Shown here: in pieces, positions 47,601 through 56,117 of the stretch | Layout: every line of letters starts with the position of its first letter | Position numbering within the stretch: position 1 is the first letter of the stretch | The notes under the pieces: model-generated | What the model saw: the letters and a program-made list of their open reading frames with translations, nothing else | The model's database searches: none | What the model was told of the DNA's origin: nothing | Origin: Streptomyces sp. M92 | GTDB lineage: Bacteria; Actinomycetota; Actinomycetes; Streptomycetales; Streptomycetaceae | Reading direction: 5' to 3' | Assembly: GCF_028473745.1 (NCBI RefSeq) | Contig: NZ_CP101137.1 | Span: 5,332,001 to 5,396,000, forward strand | Length of the DNA stretch: 64,000 nucleotides | Program-made: the position numbers and the translations under genes

Positions 47601-48632
47601 ATGGCGGACACGTTCAACTACCGCATCGACCACCACGGCAGCCTGGTGCGCCCCGCCGAACTCACCGCCGCCCGCGCGGCCGGTGACCCGGAGGCGCTGA
47701 AGGAGGCCGAGACCGCGGCGGTCGAGGAGGCGGTGATCCTCCAGCGCAAGCTGCGCTCCACCGTCGTCACCGACGGCGACCACCCCCGCGAGGACTTCCG
47801 CGGCGCCGTGCTCGGCACCGTCTCGGGCTTCCGCCGTACCGACGAGGCGGGCCCCGACGGCCTGGTCCGCTGGGTCGCCGAGTCCCTGCCGAAGGTCAAC
47901 GGCCCGCTGCTGCCCGACTACGGCAGCCGGCTCACCGGGCTGACGGTGATCGCCCCCAAGGCCACGCTGCCGTCCCCGGCCTACCTCGCGGCGACGACGT
48001 ACCAGGACGGCCTCGGCGTGACCTCCGCCCGGGAACTCGGCGAAGCGCTGGCAGAGATCGTCCGGGCCGAGATCGCACTGCTGGTCTCCCAGGGAGTCCG
48101 CCTGATCCAGCTGAACAACCCGCTCCTGCTGGACCAGGTCGCCGCCGATCCGGCCGCCGCCCCCGGCGCGCTGTCCTTCGAGGACGCCCTTGCGGTGGAC
48201 GCCCTGGCGGTACGGCTGGACGAGCGCCCCGAGGGCGTGCGGATCGGCGTGGCGCCCGGCTGGGCGGCGCCGGCCGCCGTGGACCGGGGCCGCGCCGAGC
48301 GGCTGTACACGGCCGTCCCCGCGGACCGCTGGGTACTGCCTTTCGACCAGGGCACCGAGGCCGAGGTGGATCTCGTACGGGCGTTGCCCGAGGAGCGGGA
48401 CTTCTGCCTGGGCGTGGTAGACGCCACCCGGCCCGAACTGGAGGACGTCGACACGGTGATGTCCCGGATCGACCCGCTCGAGGCGTTCAAGGACCTGGAG
48501 GACGCCGCGGTCTCCCCGTCCCGCGGCTTCGCCGACGTCGCGGACCGGCCGCTGCTGAGCGCCGAGGACCAGCGCAGGAAGCTCGTCCTGGTGGAGACGG
48601 TCGCTCGCTACTGCTGGGGCAACGAGTTCTGA
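47601..48632 (+). CDS. MetE C-terminal-like protein (UROD/MetE barrel), zinc site not seen
   Basis: A 343-residue protein related to the catalytic barrel of cobalamin-independent methionine synthase, about the size of the free C-terminal domain. It begins DHHGSLVRPAELTAAR, typical of MetE-like proteins found outside methionine loci. The VRLIQLNNPLLLD strand stands where MetE has its QIDEPAL strand. The segment SPSRGFADVADRPL replaces the Cys-containing SPDCGL motif, and I see no other zinc Cys. Classical methionine synthesis is therefore unlikely. It could act on a pathway intermediate or be a methyltransferase of another kind. Last gene of the operon, before a strong terminator. Confidence 0.7.
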   Translation: MADTFNYRIDHHGSLVRPAELTAARAAGDPEALKEAETAAVEEAVILQRKLRSTVVTDGDHPREDFRGAVLGTVSGFRRTDEAGPDGLVRWVAESLPKVNGPLLPDYGSRLTGLTVIAPKATLPSPAYLAATTYQDGLGVTSARELGEALAEIVRAEIALLVSQGVRLIQLNNPLLLDQVAADPAAAPGALSFEDALAVDALAVRLDERPEGVRIGVAPGWAAPAAVDRGRAERLYTAVPADRWVLPFDQGTEAEVDLVRALPEERDFCLGVVDATRPELEDVDTVMSRIDPLEAFKDLEDAAVSPSRGFADVADRPLLSAEDQRRKLVLVETVARYCWGNEF

Positions 48633-48637
48633 GACGG

Positions 48638-48674
48638 CCGCAGGGCCGGGAGCGGACGCCTCCCGGCCCTGCGG
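48638..48674. terminator. Strong hairpin terminator
   Basis: A perfect 15-base inverted repeat, CCGCAGGGCCGGGAG / CTCCCGGCCCTGCGG, with a 7-base loop, starting 5 bases after the MetE-like stop. It also lies at the end of the converging monooxygenase gene and may serve both. Confidence 0.88.
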
Positions 48675-48697
48675 ACTTGTGCTCACACCACTGCTGG

Positions 48698-48985
48698 TCA
48701 CAACACTTCGGCGAAGGTCACCGACCGGTCCGTCAACAGCGGCCACACGGTCTCGACGATCTGCTCCTCGAAATGCGGCGCAGCCTTGTGCGCCTCGAAC
48801 CCGGCGACGTCGTCGTACCGCTCGTACAGCAGGAACCCGCCGGGCTGCTCGGCCACGGCGTGCACCTCGTACAGCTGGTTCGCCGGTTCCGCGCGGGTCG
48901 CCTCGCGCGCCTTCAGCAGCGCGGCACGCACCGCGTCCTCGTCGGCGGGCGCGCAGCGGTAGTGGGCGACGACTGCGTAAGCCAT
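48698..48985 (-). CDS. ABM-domain protein (putative quinol monooxygenase, YgiN-like)
   Basis: A 95-residue antibiotic-biosynthesis-monooxygenase-domain protein of ferredoxin-like fold. It shows VVAHYRCAPADEDAVRAALL, LYEVHAVAEQPGGFLLYERYDD and FEAHKAAPHFEEQIVE, the usual pattern. Such small proteins act as dimers on quinols or as detoxifying oxygenases without a cofactor. It is divergent from the ALDH at 49178 and convergent with the MetE-like gene. A role in handling quinone by-products of aromatic degradation is plausible only by context. Confidence 0.82.
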   Translation of the reverse strand: MAYAVVAHYRCAPADEDAVRAALLKAREATRAEPANQLYEVHAVAEQPGGFLLYERYDDVAGFEAHKAAPHFEEQIVETVWPLLTDRSVTFAEVL

Positions 48986-49177
48986 GTTCGGTCACTCCTC
49001 GGCTCCCGGCGGTGCCGTGCGCACCGTCCGGCCTGCCGATTCCAGCATGGATCACCGCCCGGACGGCCTGCGCGCGATGCAACCAATGCCTTCCGCCGCA
49101 GGCCTGGTGAACCCACCACCGCATGGTGTGTCGTCATCTTCACCAGCACCGCGGCCGACGAAGGAAGAAGTGATCCG

Positions 49178-50626
49178 ATGCGCACACTGGAAACACTCCT
49201 GGGCGGAGAGTGGGCGACGACCGGTGAGTGGATCGACGTCCACGACCCGGCCGACGTCCGCGCCCCTGTGGCCCGGGTCCCGGCACTGTCCGCCAAAGAC
49301 GTCGCCGGGGCCTACGACCAGGCCGAGCAGGGTTTCGGCGTCTGGAAGCGCACCAGCCCCTTCGAGCGGGCCCGGGTCCTCACCGAGGCCGCCCGCCTGA
49401 TCCGCGAGCGGCTCGACGAGATCGCCGCCGACGTCACCGCCGAGAACGGCAAGACGCTGGCCGAAGCCCGCGGCGAGGCGGGCAAGGCCGCCGACTTCCT
49501 CGACTACTACGCCGGCCTCGCCCGCCAGGGCTACGGCACCCTCCTGCACGACGCCCGCCCCGACACCCGTACGCACACCCAGCGCGAGCCCATCGGCGTC
49601 ATCCTGGTCATCAGCCCCTGGAACGATCCGCTGATCACCCCGGCCCGCAAGCTCGCCCCGCTGCTCGCGACCGGCAACGCGGCCGTGTTCAAGCCGGCCA
49701 CGGACACGCCGATGTCCGGACTGCACTTCGCGCGCGCCCTGCACGACGCGGGACTGCCGGCCGGCGTGCTGAACGTCGTCACCGGCCGCACCCGGGAGAT
49801 CGAGGAGGCGCTTCTCGACGACCCGCGGATCGCCGGCATCACCTTCACCGGCTCCAACGAGGTCGGCAACTCCATCCGCCGCCGCCTCGGCGACCGCAAC
49901 GTCCGCTTCCAGGGCGAGCTGGGCGGCAAGAACGCCTCCGTCGTCCTGAAAGACGCCGACCTGCCGTCTGCCGCGAGGAGCGTCGTCGCCGGCTCCTTCG
50001 GCCAGGCCGGCCAGCGCTGCACCGCCACCAGCCGGGTGGTCGTCGAGCGGCCGGCGTACGAGGAGTTCACCCGGCTGCTGGTCGCCGAGGTCGAGAAGCT
50101 CAAGGTGGGTCCGGGCAGCGACCCGGCGACCACCATGTGCCCGCTGTCCAGCCCCAAGCAGCGCGACAGCGTCCTCGCCGACCTGTACAAGGCGGTCGAA
50201 GAGGGCGCGGTGGTCCTCACCGGCGGCGACGCCGACACCGAGGGAGACCACGCGCACGGCTGCTACGTGCGGCCGACCGTGCTCGGCGACGTCACCCCCG
50301 AGATGGCCGTCTGGCGCGACGAGGTCTTCGGTCCGGTCCTCGCCGTCCGCGCCGTCGACGACTTCGCACAGGCCGTCCAGGCCGTCAACGACTCCGTGTA
50401 CGGCCTTGCCGCAGCCGTCTTCACCCGCGACATCGGCGCCGCCTACCGCTTCGTCGACGAGGCGGAGTGCGGCCAGATCGCGGTCAACCATCCGACGCCC
50501 GGCTGGGACGTGCACCTGCCCTTCGGAGGCTTCCACGACTCCGGCACCGGCTACAAGGAACAGGGCGAAGAGGTCCTGCGCTTCTCCACCCGCGTCAAGA
50601 CGGTCGCCATCAACTTCGGCGCCTGA
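49178..50626 (+). CDS. Aldehyde dehydrogenase, 2-oxoglutarate-semialdehyde type
   Basis: A 482-residue ALDH. Features: VILVISPWNDPLITPARKLAP, FTGSNEVGNSIRR, the general base in GELGGKN (about Glu247), and catalytic Cys281 in GQAGQRCTATSRVVVE. That last block is typical of alpha-ketoglutaric semialdehyde dehydrogenases, although other semialdehydes are possible. AAGGAAG precedes the ATG. It starts the second catabolic unit, 37 bases before an LhgO-like oxidase whose family also produces 2-oxoglutarate. Confidence 0.82.
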   Translation: MRTLETLLGGEWATTGEWIDVHDPADVRAPVARVPALSAKDVAGAYDQAEQGFGVWKRTSPFERARVLTEAARLIRERLDEIAADVTAENGKTLAEARGEAGKAADFLDYYAGLARQGYGTLLHDARPDTRTHTQREPIGVILVISPWNDPLITPARKLAPLLATGNAAVFKPATDTPMSGLHFARALHDAGLPAGVLNVVTGRTREIEEALLDDPRIAGITFTGSNEVGNSIRRRLGDRNVRFQGELGGKNASVVLKDADLPSAARSVVAGSFGQAGQRCTATSRVVVERPAYEEFTRLLVAEVEKLKVGPGSDPATTMCPLSSPKQRDSVLADLYKAVEEGAVVLTGGDADTEGDHAHGCYVRPTVLGDVTPEMAVWRDEVFGPVLAVRAVDDFAQAVQAVNDSVYGLAAAVFTRDIGAAYRFVDEAECGQIAVNHPTPGWDVHLPFGGFHDSGTGYKEQGEEVLRFSTRVKTVAINFGA

Positions 50627-50663
50627 CGGCGGGGGAGCGGCAAGAACAGAGAGGAGGATGCCG

Positions 50664-51863
50664 ATGGCTGACGAGACGATCGGCATCGTCGGCGCCGGCA
50701 TCGTGGGTCTGGCCACGGGTCGCGAGATCGCGCTCAGGCGCCCCGGCGCCCGTGTCGTGGTGCTGGAGAAGGAGCAGCAGGTCTCGCTGCACCAGACCGG
50801 TCACAACTCGGGCGTCGTGCACGCGGGCATCTACTACACGCCGGGCAGCCTCAAGGCGAACCTGACGGTGCGCGGTGTGGCACTGCTGCGCGAGTACTGC
50901 CAGGGCCGGGAGCTGCCCTACCGGGAGATCGGCAAGCTGGTGATGGCGGTCCGCCAGGACGAGCTGGGCCGTATGGAGAACCTCTACGAGCGGGCCAAGA
51001 ACAACCACGTGCCCGACCTGCGGAGGGTCTCCAAGGACGAGATCAAGGAGCTGGAGCCCAACGCCGGCGGCATCGCGGCCCTGCACTCCCCGCGCACCGC
51101 GATCACCGACTACCCGGCGATCGCTCGGGAGTTCGCCAAGGACATCACCGACGCGGGCGGCGAGGTCAAGCTCGGTTTCCCCGTCACCGGCATCACCAAC
51201 GTGCCGGGCGGCATCGAGGTGGCCTCCGGACAACAGCGCCTCAAAGTGGACCGGCTGATCCTGTGCGCCGGCCTGCAGTCGGACTCCGTGGCCAGGCTCG
51301 CCCAGGACAAACAGGAACCCAGGATCATCCCGTTCCGGGGCGAGTACATGCTGCTCAAGCCGGACCGCACCCACCTCGTCCGCGGCCTCGTCTACCCGGT
51401 GCCGGACCCCCGATACCCGTTCCTCGGGGTCCACTTCACCCCCCGGGTCGACGGAACGGTGGAGGTCGGGCCCAACGCCGTTCTGGCACTCGCCAGGGAG
51501 GGCTACAAGCTCACCAAGATCTCCCCGAAGGACCTGCTCGGCCTCGCCGCCTATCCGGGTTCCTGGAGGATGGCGGCCCAGCACTGGCGCACCGGCGTCA
51601 AGGAGTACCGCGGTTCGCTGTCCACCACAGCCTTCATGAAGGACGCGGGCCTCTACGTCCCTGGCGTCGGCGCGGGGGACGTGGTCCGCGGCGGAGCCGG
51701 CGTACGGGCCCAGGCCCTGGACCGGGACGGCACCCTCGTGGACGACTTCCGCATCCACCAGGTGGGCAGGATCACCGCCGTGCGCAACGCGCCCTCGCCG
51801 GCGGCCACCGCCTCCATGGCGATCGCCGAGCACATCGTCGGCGCCGTCTTCGGCGGGGCCTGA
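50664..51863 (+). CDS. lhgO: L-2-hydroxyglutarate oxidase-like FAD enzyme (LhgO)
   Basis: A 399-residue FAD-dependent oxidoreductase of the DAO/LhgO family. It has the dinucleotide motif GIVGAGIVGLATGREIA at the N-terminus, the QTGHNSGVVHAGIYYTPGSLKA block characteristic of LhgO, FRGEYMLLKP, VGPNAVLALAREGY, and a late GVGAGDVVRGGAGVRAQA region. It would oxidise L-2-hydroxyglutarate or a related 2-hydroxyacid at the membrane quinone pool. ATG 50664 is preferred over the ATG at 50658 because GAGGAGG then sits 6 bases upstream. Confidence 0.86.
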   Translation: MADETIGIVGAGIVGLATGREIALRRPGARVVVLEKEQQVSLHQTGHNSGVVHAGIYYTPGSLKANLTVRGVALLREYCQGRELPYREIGKLVMAVRQDELGRMENLYERAKNNHVPDLRRVSKDEIKELEPNAGGIAALHSPRTAITDYPAIAREFAKDITDAGGEVKLGFPVTGITNVPGGIEVASGQQRLKVDRLILCAGLQSDSVARLAQDKQEPRIIPFRGEYMLLKPDRTHLVRGLVYPVPDPRYPFLGVHFTPRVDGTVEVGPNAVLALAREGYKLTKISPKDLLGLAAYPGSWRMAAQHWRTGVKEYRGSLSTTAFMKDAGLYVPGVGAGDVVRGGAGVRAQALDRDGTLVDDFRIHQVGRITAVRNAPSPAATASMAIAEHIVGAVFGGA

Positions 51864-52003
51864 CACACGCCGAGAACGCCCTGTTCACAGCGCACTTTCG
51901 CGCAACAACAGCTTGCATCCCAGGCTCTCGGCAAGACCCCGACGCCCGCATAGCGTCTCTCTCACAGCACTCACCAGCCCCTTCGAGAAAGCGAGTTCAC
52001 GAC

Positions 52004-52864
52004 ATGTTCGTCGTCGACACCCAGATCCACATCTGGAAGGAAGAGACCCCGGACCGCCCCTGGGTCCCGGGCGCCCGTGAGCGCATCCGCCTCAACGGCC
52101 ACCGAGAGGACCCCTTCTCGTACGAGGAGGCCCTGGAGCTGATGGACGAGGCCGGCGTCAACCGGGCGCTGATCCTCCCGCCGTCCTGGGAGGGCAACCG
52201 CATCGACTACGCCCTGGAGGCGTGCGAGGCACACCCGGACCGCTTCGGCATCATGGCCCGCGTCCCGCAGGACAACGAGGCCGAGGGGACGGCGATGCTG
52301 AAGGACTTCGCCCAGAACCCGCACATCAAGGGCACCCGGCTCACCTTCCACCGCCCGCAGGACCGCAACTGGATGATCGACGGCACCAACGACTGGTACT
52401 GGCCGATCGCCGAACAGCTCGGCATCCCGACCATGGTCCACGCCCCGATCTGGAAGCGCGAGCTGGGCGAGATCGCCGCCAAGCACCCCGGACTGAAGAT
52501 CATCATCGACCACATGGGCATCATGGCCCGCTGCGTCGACGACGCCATCGGATACTGGGTCTCGGAGACCGCCGACCTGGCCGCCCACCCCAACATCTAC
52601 GTGAAGGTCTCGGCGCTCCCGGGCTACTCGACGCAGCCCTTCCCGAACAACAACATCCAGAAGTACGTCCGCGAAATGGTCGACAAGATGGGACCGCAGC
52701 GGTGCTTCTACGGCACCGACATCACCCGTCTGCTCGGGCACGGCATCACCTACACCGACACGATCGAGCAGTTCACCAAGCACTGGGACTTCACGCCCGA
52801 GGAGCTTGAATGGATCATGGGCCGAGGTATCTCCGAGGTCCTGAACTGGCCGATCGAGGGCTGA
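52004..52864 (+). CDS. Amidohydrolase-family TIM-barrel enzyme (LigI-like superfamily)
   Basis: A 286-residue amidohydrolase_2-type barrel (COG3618-like). The N-terminal motif reads VVDTQIHIW, so the first His of the usual HxH metal site is Gln. Other barrel positions are IKGTRLTFHRP, MVHAPIWK, KIIIDHMG and CFYGTDITRL, with the conserved Asp at the end of strand 8. The family includes lactonases such as LigI (2-pyrone-4,6-dicarboxylate hydrolase) and decarboxylases, some working without metal. It is followed 13 bases later by the TPP enzyme. The 140-base gap before it may hold its own promoter. Confidence 0.8.
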   Translation: MFVVDTQIHIWKEETPDRPWVPGARERIRLNGHREDPFSYEEALELMDEAGVNRALILPPSWEGNRIDYALEACEAHPDRFGIMARVPQDNEAEGTAMLKDFAQNPHIKGTRLTFHRPQDRNWMIDGTNDWYWPIAEQLGIPTMVHAPIWKRELGEIAAKHPGLKIIIDHMGIMARCVDDAIGYWVSETADLAAHPNIYVKVSALPGYSTQPFPNNNIQKYVREMVDKMGPQRCFYGTDITRLLGHGITYTDTIEQFTKHWDFTPEELEWIMGRGISEVLNWPIEG

Positions 52865-52877
52865 GGAAGCACACGAG

Positions 52878-54587
52878 ATGACGGACAGCAACAACAGGCC
52901 GGGCGTCGACGGCGGTGACGCCGTCGTCTCCGCCTTCAAGGCCGTCGGCGCCGACTACATCTTCTGCTCATCGGGGTCCGAGTGGGCCCCGGTGTGGGAG
53001 TCGCTGGCCCGGCGTCACCGCGACGGTGAGCCGGCGCCGGAGTACCTGGACCTGACCCACGAGACGGTGGCGGTCGGCATGGCCACGGGGTACGGCCTGG
53101 TCGAGCGCCGCCCGCAGGGCGTGCTCCTGCACGCCGCCCCGGGCCTGCTCCAGGGCTCGATGGCGGTGCACGGCGCCCTTCTCGCCGGTGTCCCGATGGT
53201 GGTCACCTCCTCGGAGTCGACCACGTACGGCGACGGCCCCGGGCAGGACCCGGGCGGGCAGTGGTACCGCAACCTCTCCATCGTGGGCGGACCGCACCAC
53301 GTGGCACAGCCGTTCACCAAGTGGTCCAACGAGGCCGCCGGCATCCACACACTGCCCACCATGATCACCCGGGCGGCGGAGCTGGCCTGGCGGGCTCCGG
53401 CGGGCCCCGCCTACCTGAACGTCCCGCTGGAGATCCTTCTGGAGGAGTGGGACGGCCGCGAGGCCAAGCCCATCGTGCAGCCGGGCTCCATGCACAGCTC
53501 GCCCGAGGAGGTCGACCCGGTCGCGGCGATGATCCGCGAGGCGAAGAACCCCGTGATCGTCACCGAGACGGCCGGCCGCGAGGCGGGCGGCTTCGAAGCA
53601 CTGGTCACCTTCGCCGAGGCCTGGAACATCCCGGTCGTCGAGCCCGACTCGGCGGTCTGCGGCAACTTCCCGCGCACCCACCCCCTGCACGCCGGCAACG
53701 ACATCGGACCGTGGATGGACGAGGCGGACCTGATCCTCCTGGTCAACTGCCGCGCCCCCTTCTACCCGCCGAGCCGCAGGCCGGCCAAGGCGAAGATCGT
53801 CGTCATCGACCAGGTGCCGCAGCGACCGCACATCGTCTACCAGGTGCTCTTCGCGGACGTCTACCTGGAGGGCAACGTCGCCAACACGCTGCGCCAGCTG
53901 GCCAAGCGGGCCAAGGACCTCGACGAGGAGACCGTCACCGCACGCCGTGCGGCGCAGGAGGAACGCCACGCCGCCGAGCAGGCCGCCATCGCCGCAGCCG
54001 AGGCGAAGGCGGCACAGTCCGAGGGCGTCGACCCGGTCCTGGTCGCCGCCAACCTGCGCAAACTGCTCGCCGGTTCCGGCGGCGTCGTCGTCGACGAGAC
54101 CATCACCCACAGTCGCGTCGTCAAGCGGCACGTGCAGACCGCCGACCCCGACTCGTACTTCTACGTGCAGGGCGGACTCGGCCAGGGCATCGCGGTCGCC
54201 CTCGGCGTGAAACTGGCCGTCAAGCAACGCCCCGTCGTACTCACCATCGGCGACGGCGCCTTCACCTACAACCCGGTTATCCCGTCGTACGACGCGGCGA
54301 AGGCCTACGACCTGCCGGTGCTGATCGTGGTCTTCAACAACCGTGTCTACAAGTCCATGAACCTCAACCACCGCCGCTTCTACCCCGAGGGCGCGGCTGC
54401 CGACACCGGCGAGTGGCTCGGCACCGACCTGCACCGGCTGCCCCGGCTCGCCGGCTTCGCCGAACCCTTCGGCATGCACACCGAGACCGTCGACACCGCA
54501 GACGCGCTCGCTCCCGCTCTCGAGCGCGCCCTCAAGGCTGTGGCGGACGGCACCACCGCCGTCGTCGACGTCCTCGTCACCCGCTGA
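52878..54587 (+). CDS. Thiamine-diphosphate-dependent enzyme (acetolactate synthase/benzoylformate decarboxylase-like)
   Basis: A 569-residue three-domain ThDP enzyme. The N-terminal Pyr domain has the activating acid in YLDLTHETVAVGMATGYG. A central domain follows (about 200-345). The C-terminal PP domain carries the ThDP/Mg motif GDGAFTYNPV, ending about 28 residues later in VVFNN. An alanine- and glutamate-rich linker (about residues 345-385) is unusually charged. Possible reactions are decarboxylation of a 2-oxoacid or C-C ligation/cleavage. Substrate unknown. It lies between an amidohydrolase and a 2-hydroxyacid dehydrogenase-like gene. Confidence 0.82.
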   Translation: MTDSNNRPGVDGGDAVVSAFKAVGADYIFCSSGSEWAPVWESLARRHRDGEPAPEYLDLTHETVAVGMATGYGLVERRPQGVLLHAAPGLLQGSMAVHGALLAGVPMVVTSSESTTYGDGPGQDPGGQWYRNLSIVGGPHHVAQPFTKWSNEAAGIHTLPTMITRAAELAWRAPAGPAYLNVPLEILLEEWDGREAKPIVQPGSMHSSPEEVDPVAAMIREAKNPVIVTETAGREAGGFEALVTFAEAWNIPVVEPDSAVCGNFPRTHPLHAGNDIGPWMDEADLILLVNCRAPFYPPSRRPAKAKIVVIDQVPQRPHIVYQVLFADVYLEGNVANTLRQLAKRAKDLDEETVTARRAAQEERHAAEQAAIAAAEAKAAQSEGVDPVLVAANLRKLLAGSGGVVVDETITHSRVVKRHVQTADPDSYFYVQGGLGQGIAVALGVKLAVKQRPVVLTIGDGAFTYNPVIPSYDAAKAYDLPVLIVVFNNRVYKSMNLNHRRFYPEGAAADTGEWLGTDLHRLPRLAGFAEPFGMHTETVDTADALAPALERALKAVADGTTAVVDVLVTR

Positions 54588-54607
54588 TCCAGGAGGTCCC
54601 CGCCAGC

Positions 54608-56002
54608 ATGACCGACTCACCGAACCCCAAGCCAGGCAAGGTCCTGGTTCCCGCGGAGAACCTGCGGGTTTTCGCCGCCGCCCTGCTCCAGAAGGGCGGC
54701 CTGAGCCCCGACCACGCCGGCACCACCGCCGAGGTGTTCGTCTGGGCCGCACAGCGCGGCGTCGACTCGCACGGCATCGCCCGCGTCCCCGCCTACCTGG
54801 AACTGCTTGCCAAGGGCATCGCCAACGCCAGCCCCGAGATACGGCTGGAGTCCTCCACGCCGGCCGCCGTCGTTCTCGACGCCGACCGCGCGCCCGGTCC
54901 GGTGGCCCTGACCGCGGCCGCCGAGGAGGCCGTGACGCGGGCCAGAACCACCGGCATCGCCGCCGTCGGCGTGCGTCGCACCGTGCACACGGGAGCCATC
55001 GGCCGCTACGTGTCGAGGATCGCCGAACAGGGCCTGGTCGGCCTGGCGTTCGTCGCCGGCATGCCCAACATGGGGTACACCGGGGTCAAGGGCGCCGCGG
55101 TGGCCACCAGCCCGCTGGCGATCGCGGTGCCCGCCGACGGCCGCGCCCCGTTGCTCCTCGACATGGCCACCGCCACCATCGCCCTCGGGAAGATCCGCCA
55201 GGCCAAGGCGTCCGGCACCCCGCTGCCCGAGGGCGCCGCCGCCACCGAGGACGGCACTCCGACGACGGACCCCGAGAGGGCCGTGATGCCGCTGCCGCTC
55301 GGCGGGGCCAAGGGGTCCGGGATGTCACTCGCCTTCGAGCTGCTGACCAGCGTGCTGGTCGGCGCGCCCATCTTCGCCGACTTCCACTCCGGCGACCCCA
55401 AGGGCCGCAAGCACCGCCAGAACGCCCTGCTGATCGCCGTCGACCCGGCTGCCTTCGGCGGCGCCGAGCCGTTCGCAGAGTCGGTCGAGACCACCCTGGC
55501 CACCCTCAAGACCCTGACCCCGGCGGACGGCGCCGAAGGCGTGTACTACCCCGGCGAACGCAGTGCCGCCGTCGCCGCCGAGCGGTCCGCGAACGGCATC
55601 CCGGTCGCCCCGAAGGTGTGGAAGCAGCTGACCGAGGCTGCCGGCGAGCTCGGCGTGGCCCTGCCCGCCCTCGCCGGCGAGCGGGCCCGCTCCACGGCAC
55701 GGGTGGTCACCGAGCGGCCGCACCGCTACGCCAAGCAGCTCGTGAGCCACCTCGGCCGCCGCGCCGAGACCTCATGGGACGACGAAAGGGGCGAAGGTCG
55801 GCTGCTGTTCCAGGACGGCGTGGGCACCCTCTCCGCCGGGGACAGCGCGCTGCTGCTGACGGTCGAGGCGGAGGGTGGCTCTCTGGAACGGCTGGAGGCG
55901 GTCGTCGGACGCCATCTCGTCCGCTTCGGCACCAAGGACGAGCTGGTGGTGGAATGGCTGCGCGACGGCGGCGAGCCCGGCGGGGCCTACCGGGCGGAGT
56001 GA
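54608..56002 (+). CDS. Ldh_2-family dehydrogenase fused to a C-terminal DUF2218 domain
   Basis: A 464-residue protein in one continuous frame. Residues about 10-360 are a malate/L-lactate dehydrogenase-2 (YlbC/AllD-type) domain with WAAQRGVDSHGIARVPAYLELL, the catalytic His in VRRTVHTGAIGRYV, and AVMPLPLGGAKGSGMSLAFELL. Residues about 366-455 are a DUF2218-like domain (VVTERPHRYAKQLVSHLGRR, WDDERGEGRLLF, VVGRHLVRFGTKDELVVEWLRDG), normally found as a separate small protein. AGGAGG lies 11 bases before the ATG at 54608. It would reduce or oxidise a 2-oxo/2-hydroxyacid with NAD(P). The fusion partner has no known function. Confidence 0.83.
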   Translation: MTDSPNPKPGKVLVPAENLRVFAAALLQKGGLSPDHAGTTAEVFVWAAQRGVDSHGIARVPAYLELLAKGIANASPEIRLESSTPAAVVLDADRAPGPVALTAAAEEAVTRARTTGIAAVGVRRTVHTGAIGRYVSRIAEQGLVGLAFVAGMPNMGYTGVKGAAVATSPLAIAVPADGRAPLLLDMATATIALGKIRQAKASGTPLPEGAAATEDGTPTTDPERAVMPLPLGGAKGSGMSLAFELLTSVLVGAPIFADFHSGDPKGRKHRQNALLIAVDPAAFGGAEPFAESVETTLATLKTLTPADGAEGVYYPGERSAAVAAERSANGIPVAPKVWKQLTEAAGELGVALPALAGERARSTARVVTERPHRYAKQLVSHLGRRAETSWDDERGEGRLLFQDGVGTLSAGDSALLLTVEAEGGSLERLEAVVGRHLVRFGTKDELVVEWLRDGGEPGGAYRAE

Positions 56003-56117
56003 CGTCTCGCGGGCCGCACGTCGCGCGTGCCTGGCAGCCGGCGCGCACGGCTATCTGGGCAATGTTCCCAACCGGCCCCCCGCCAGACAAGCTGACGGCT
56101 GACGGCCACGAGGCGCG

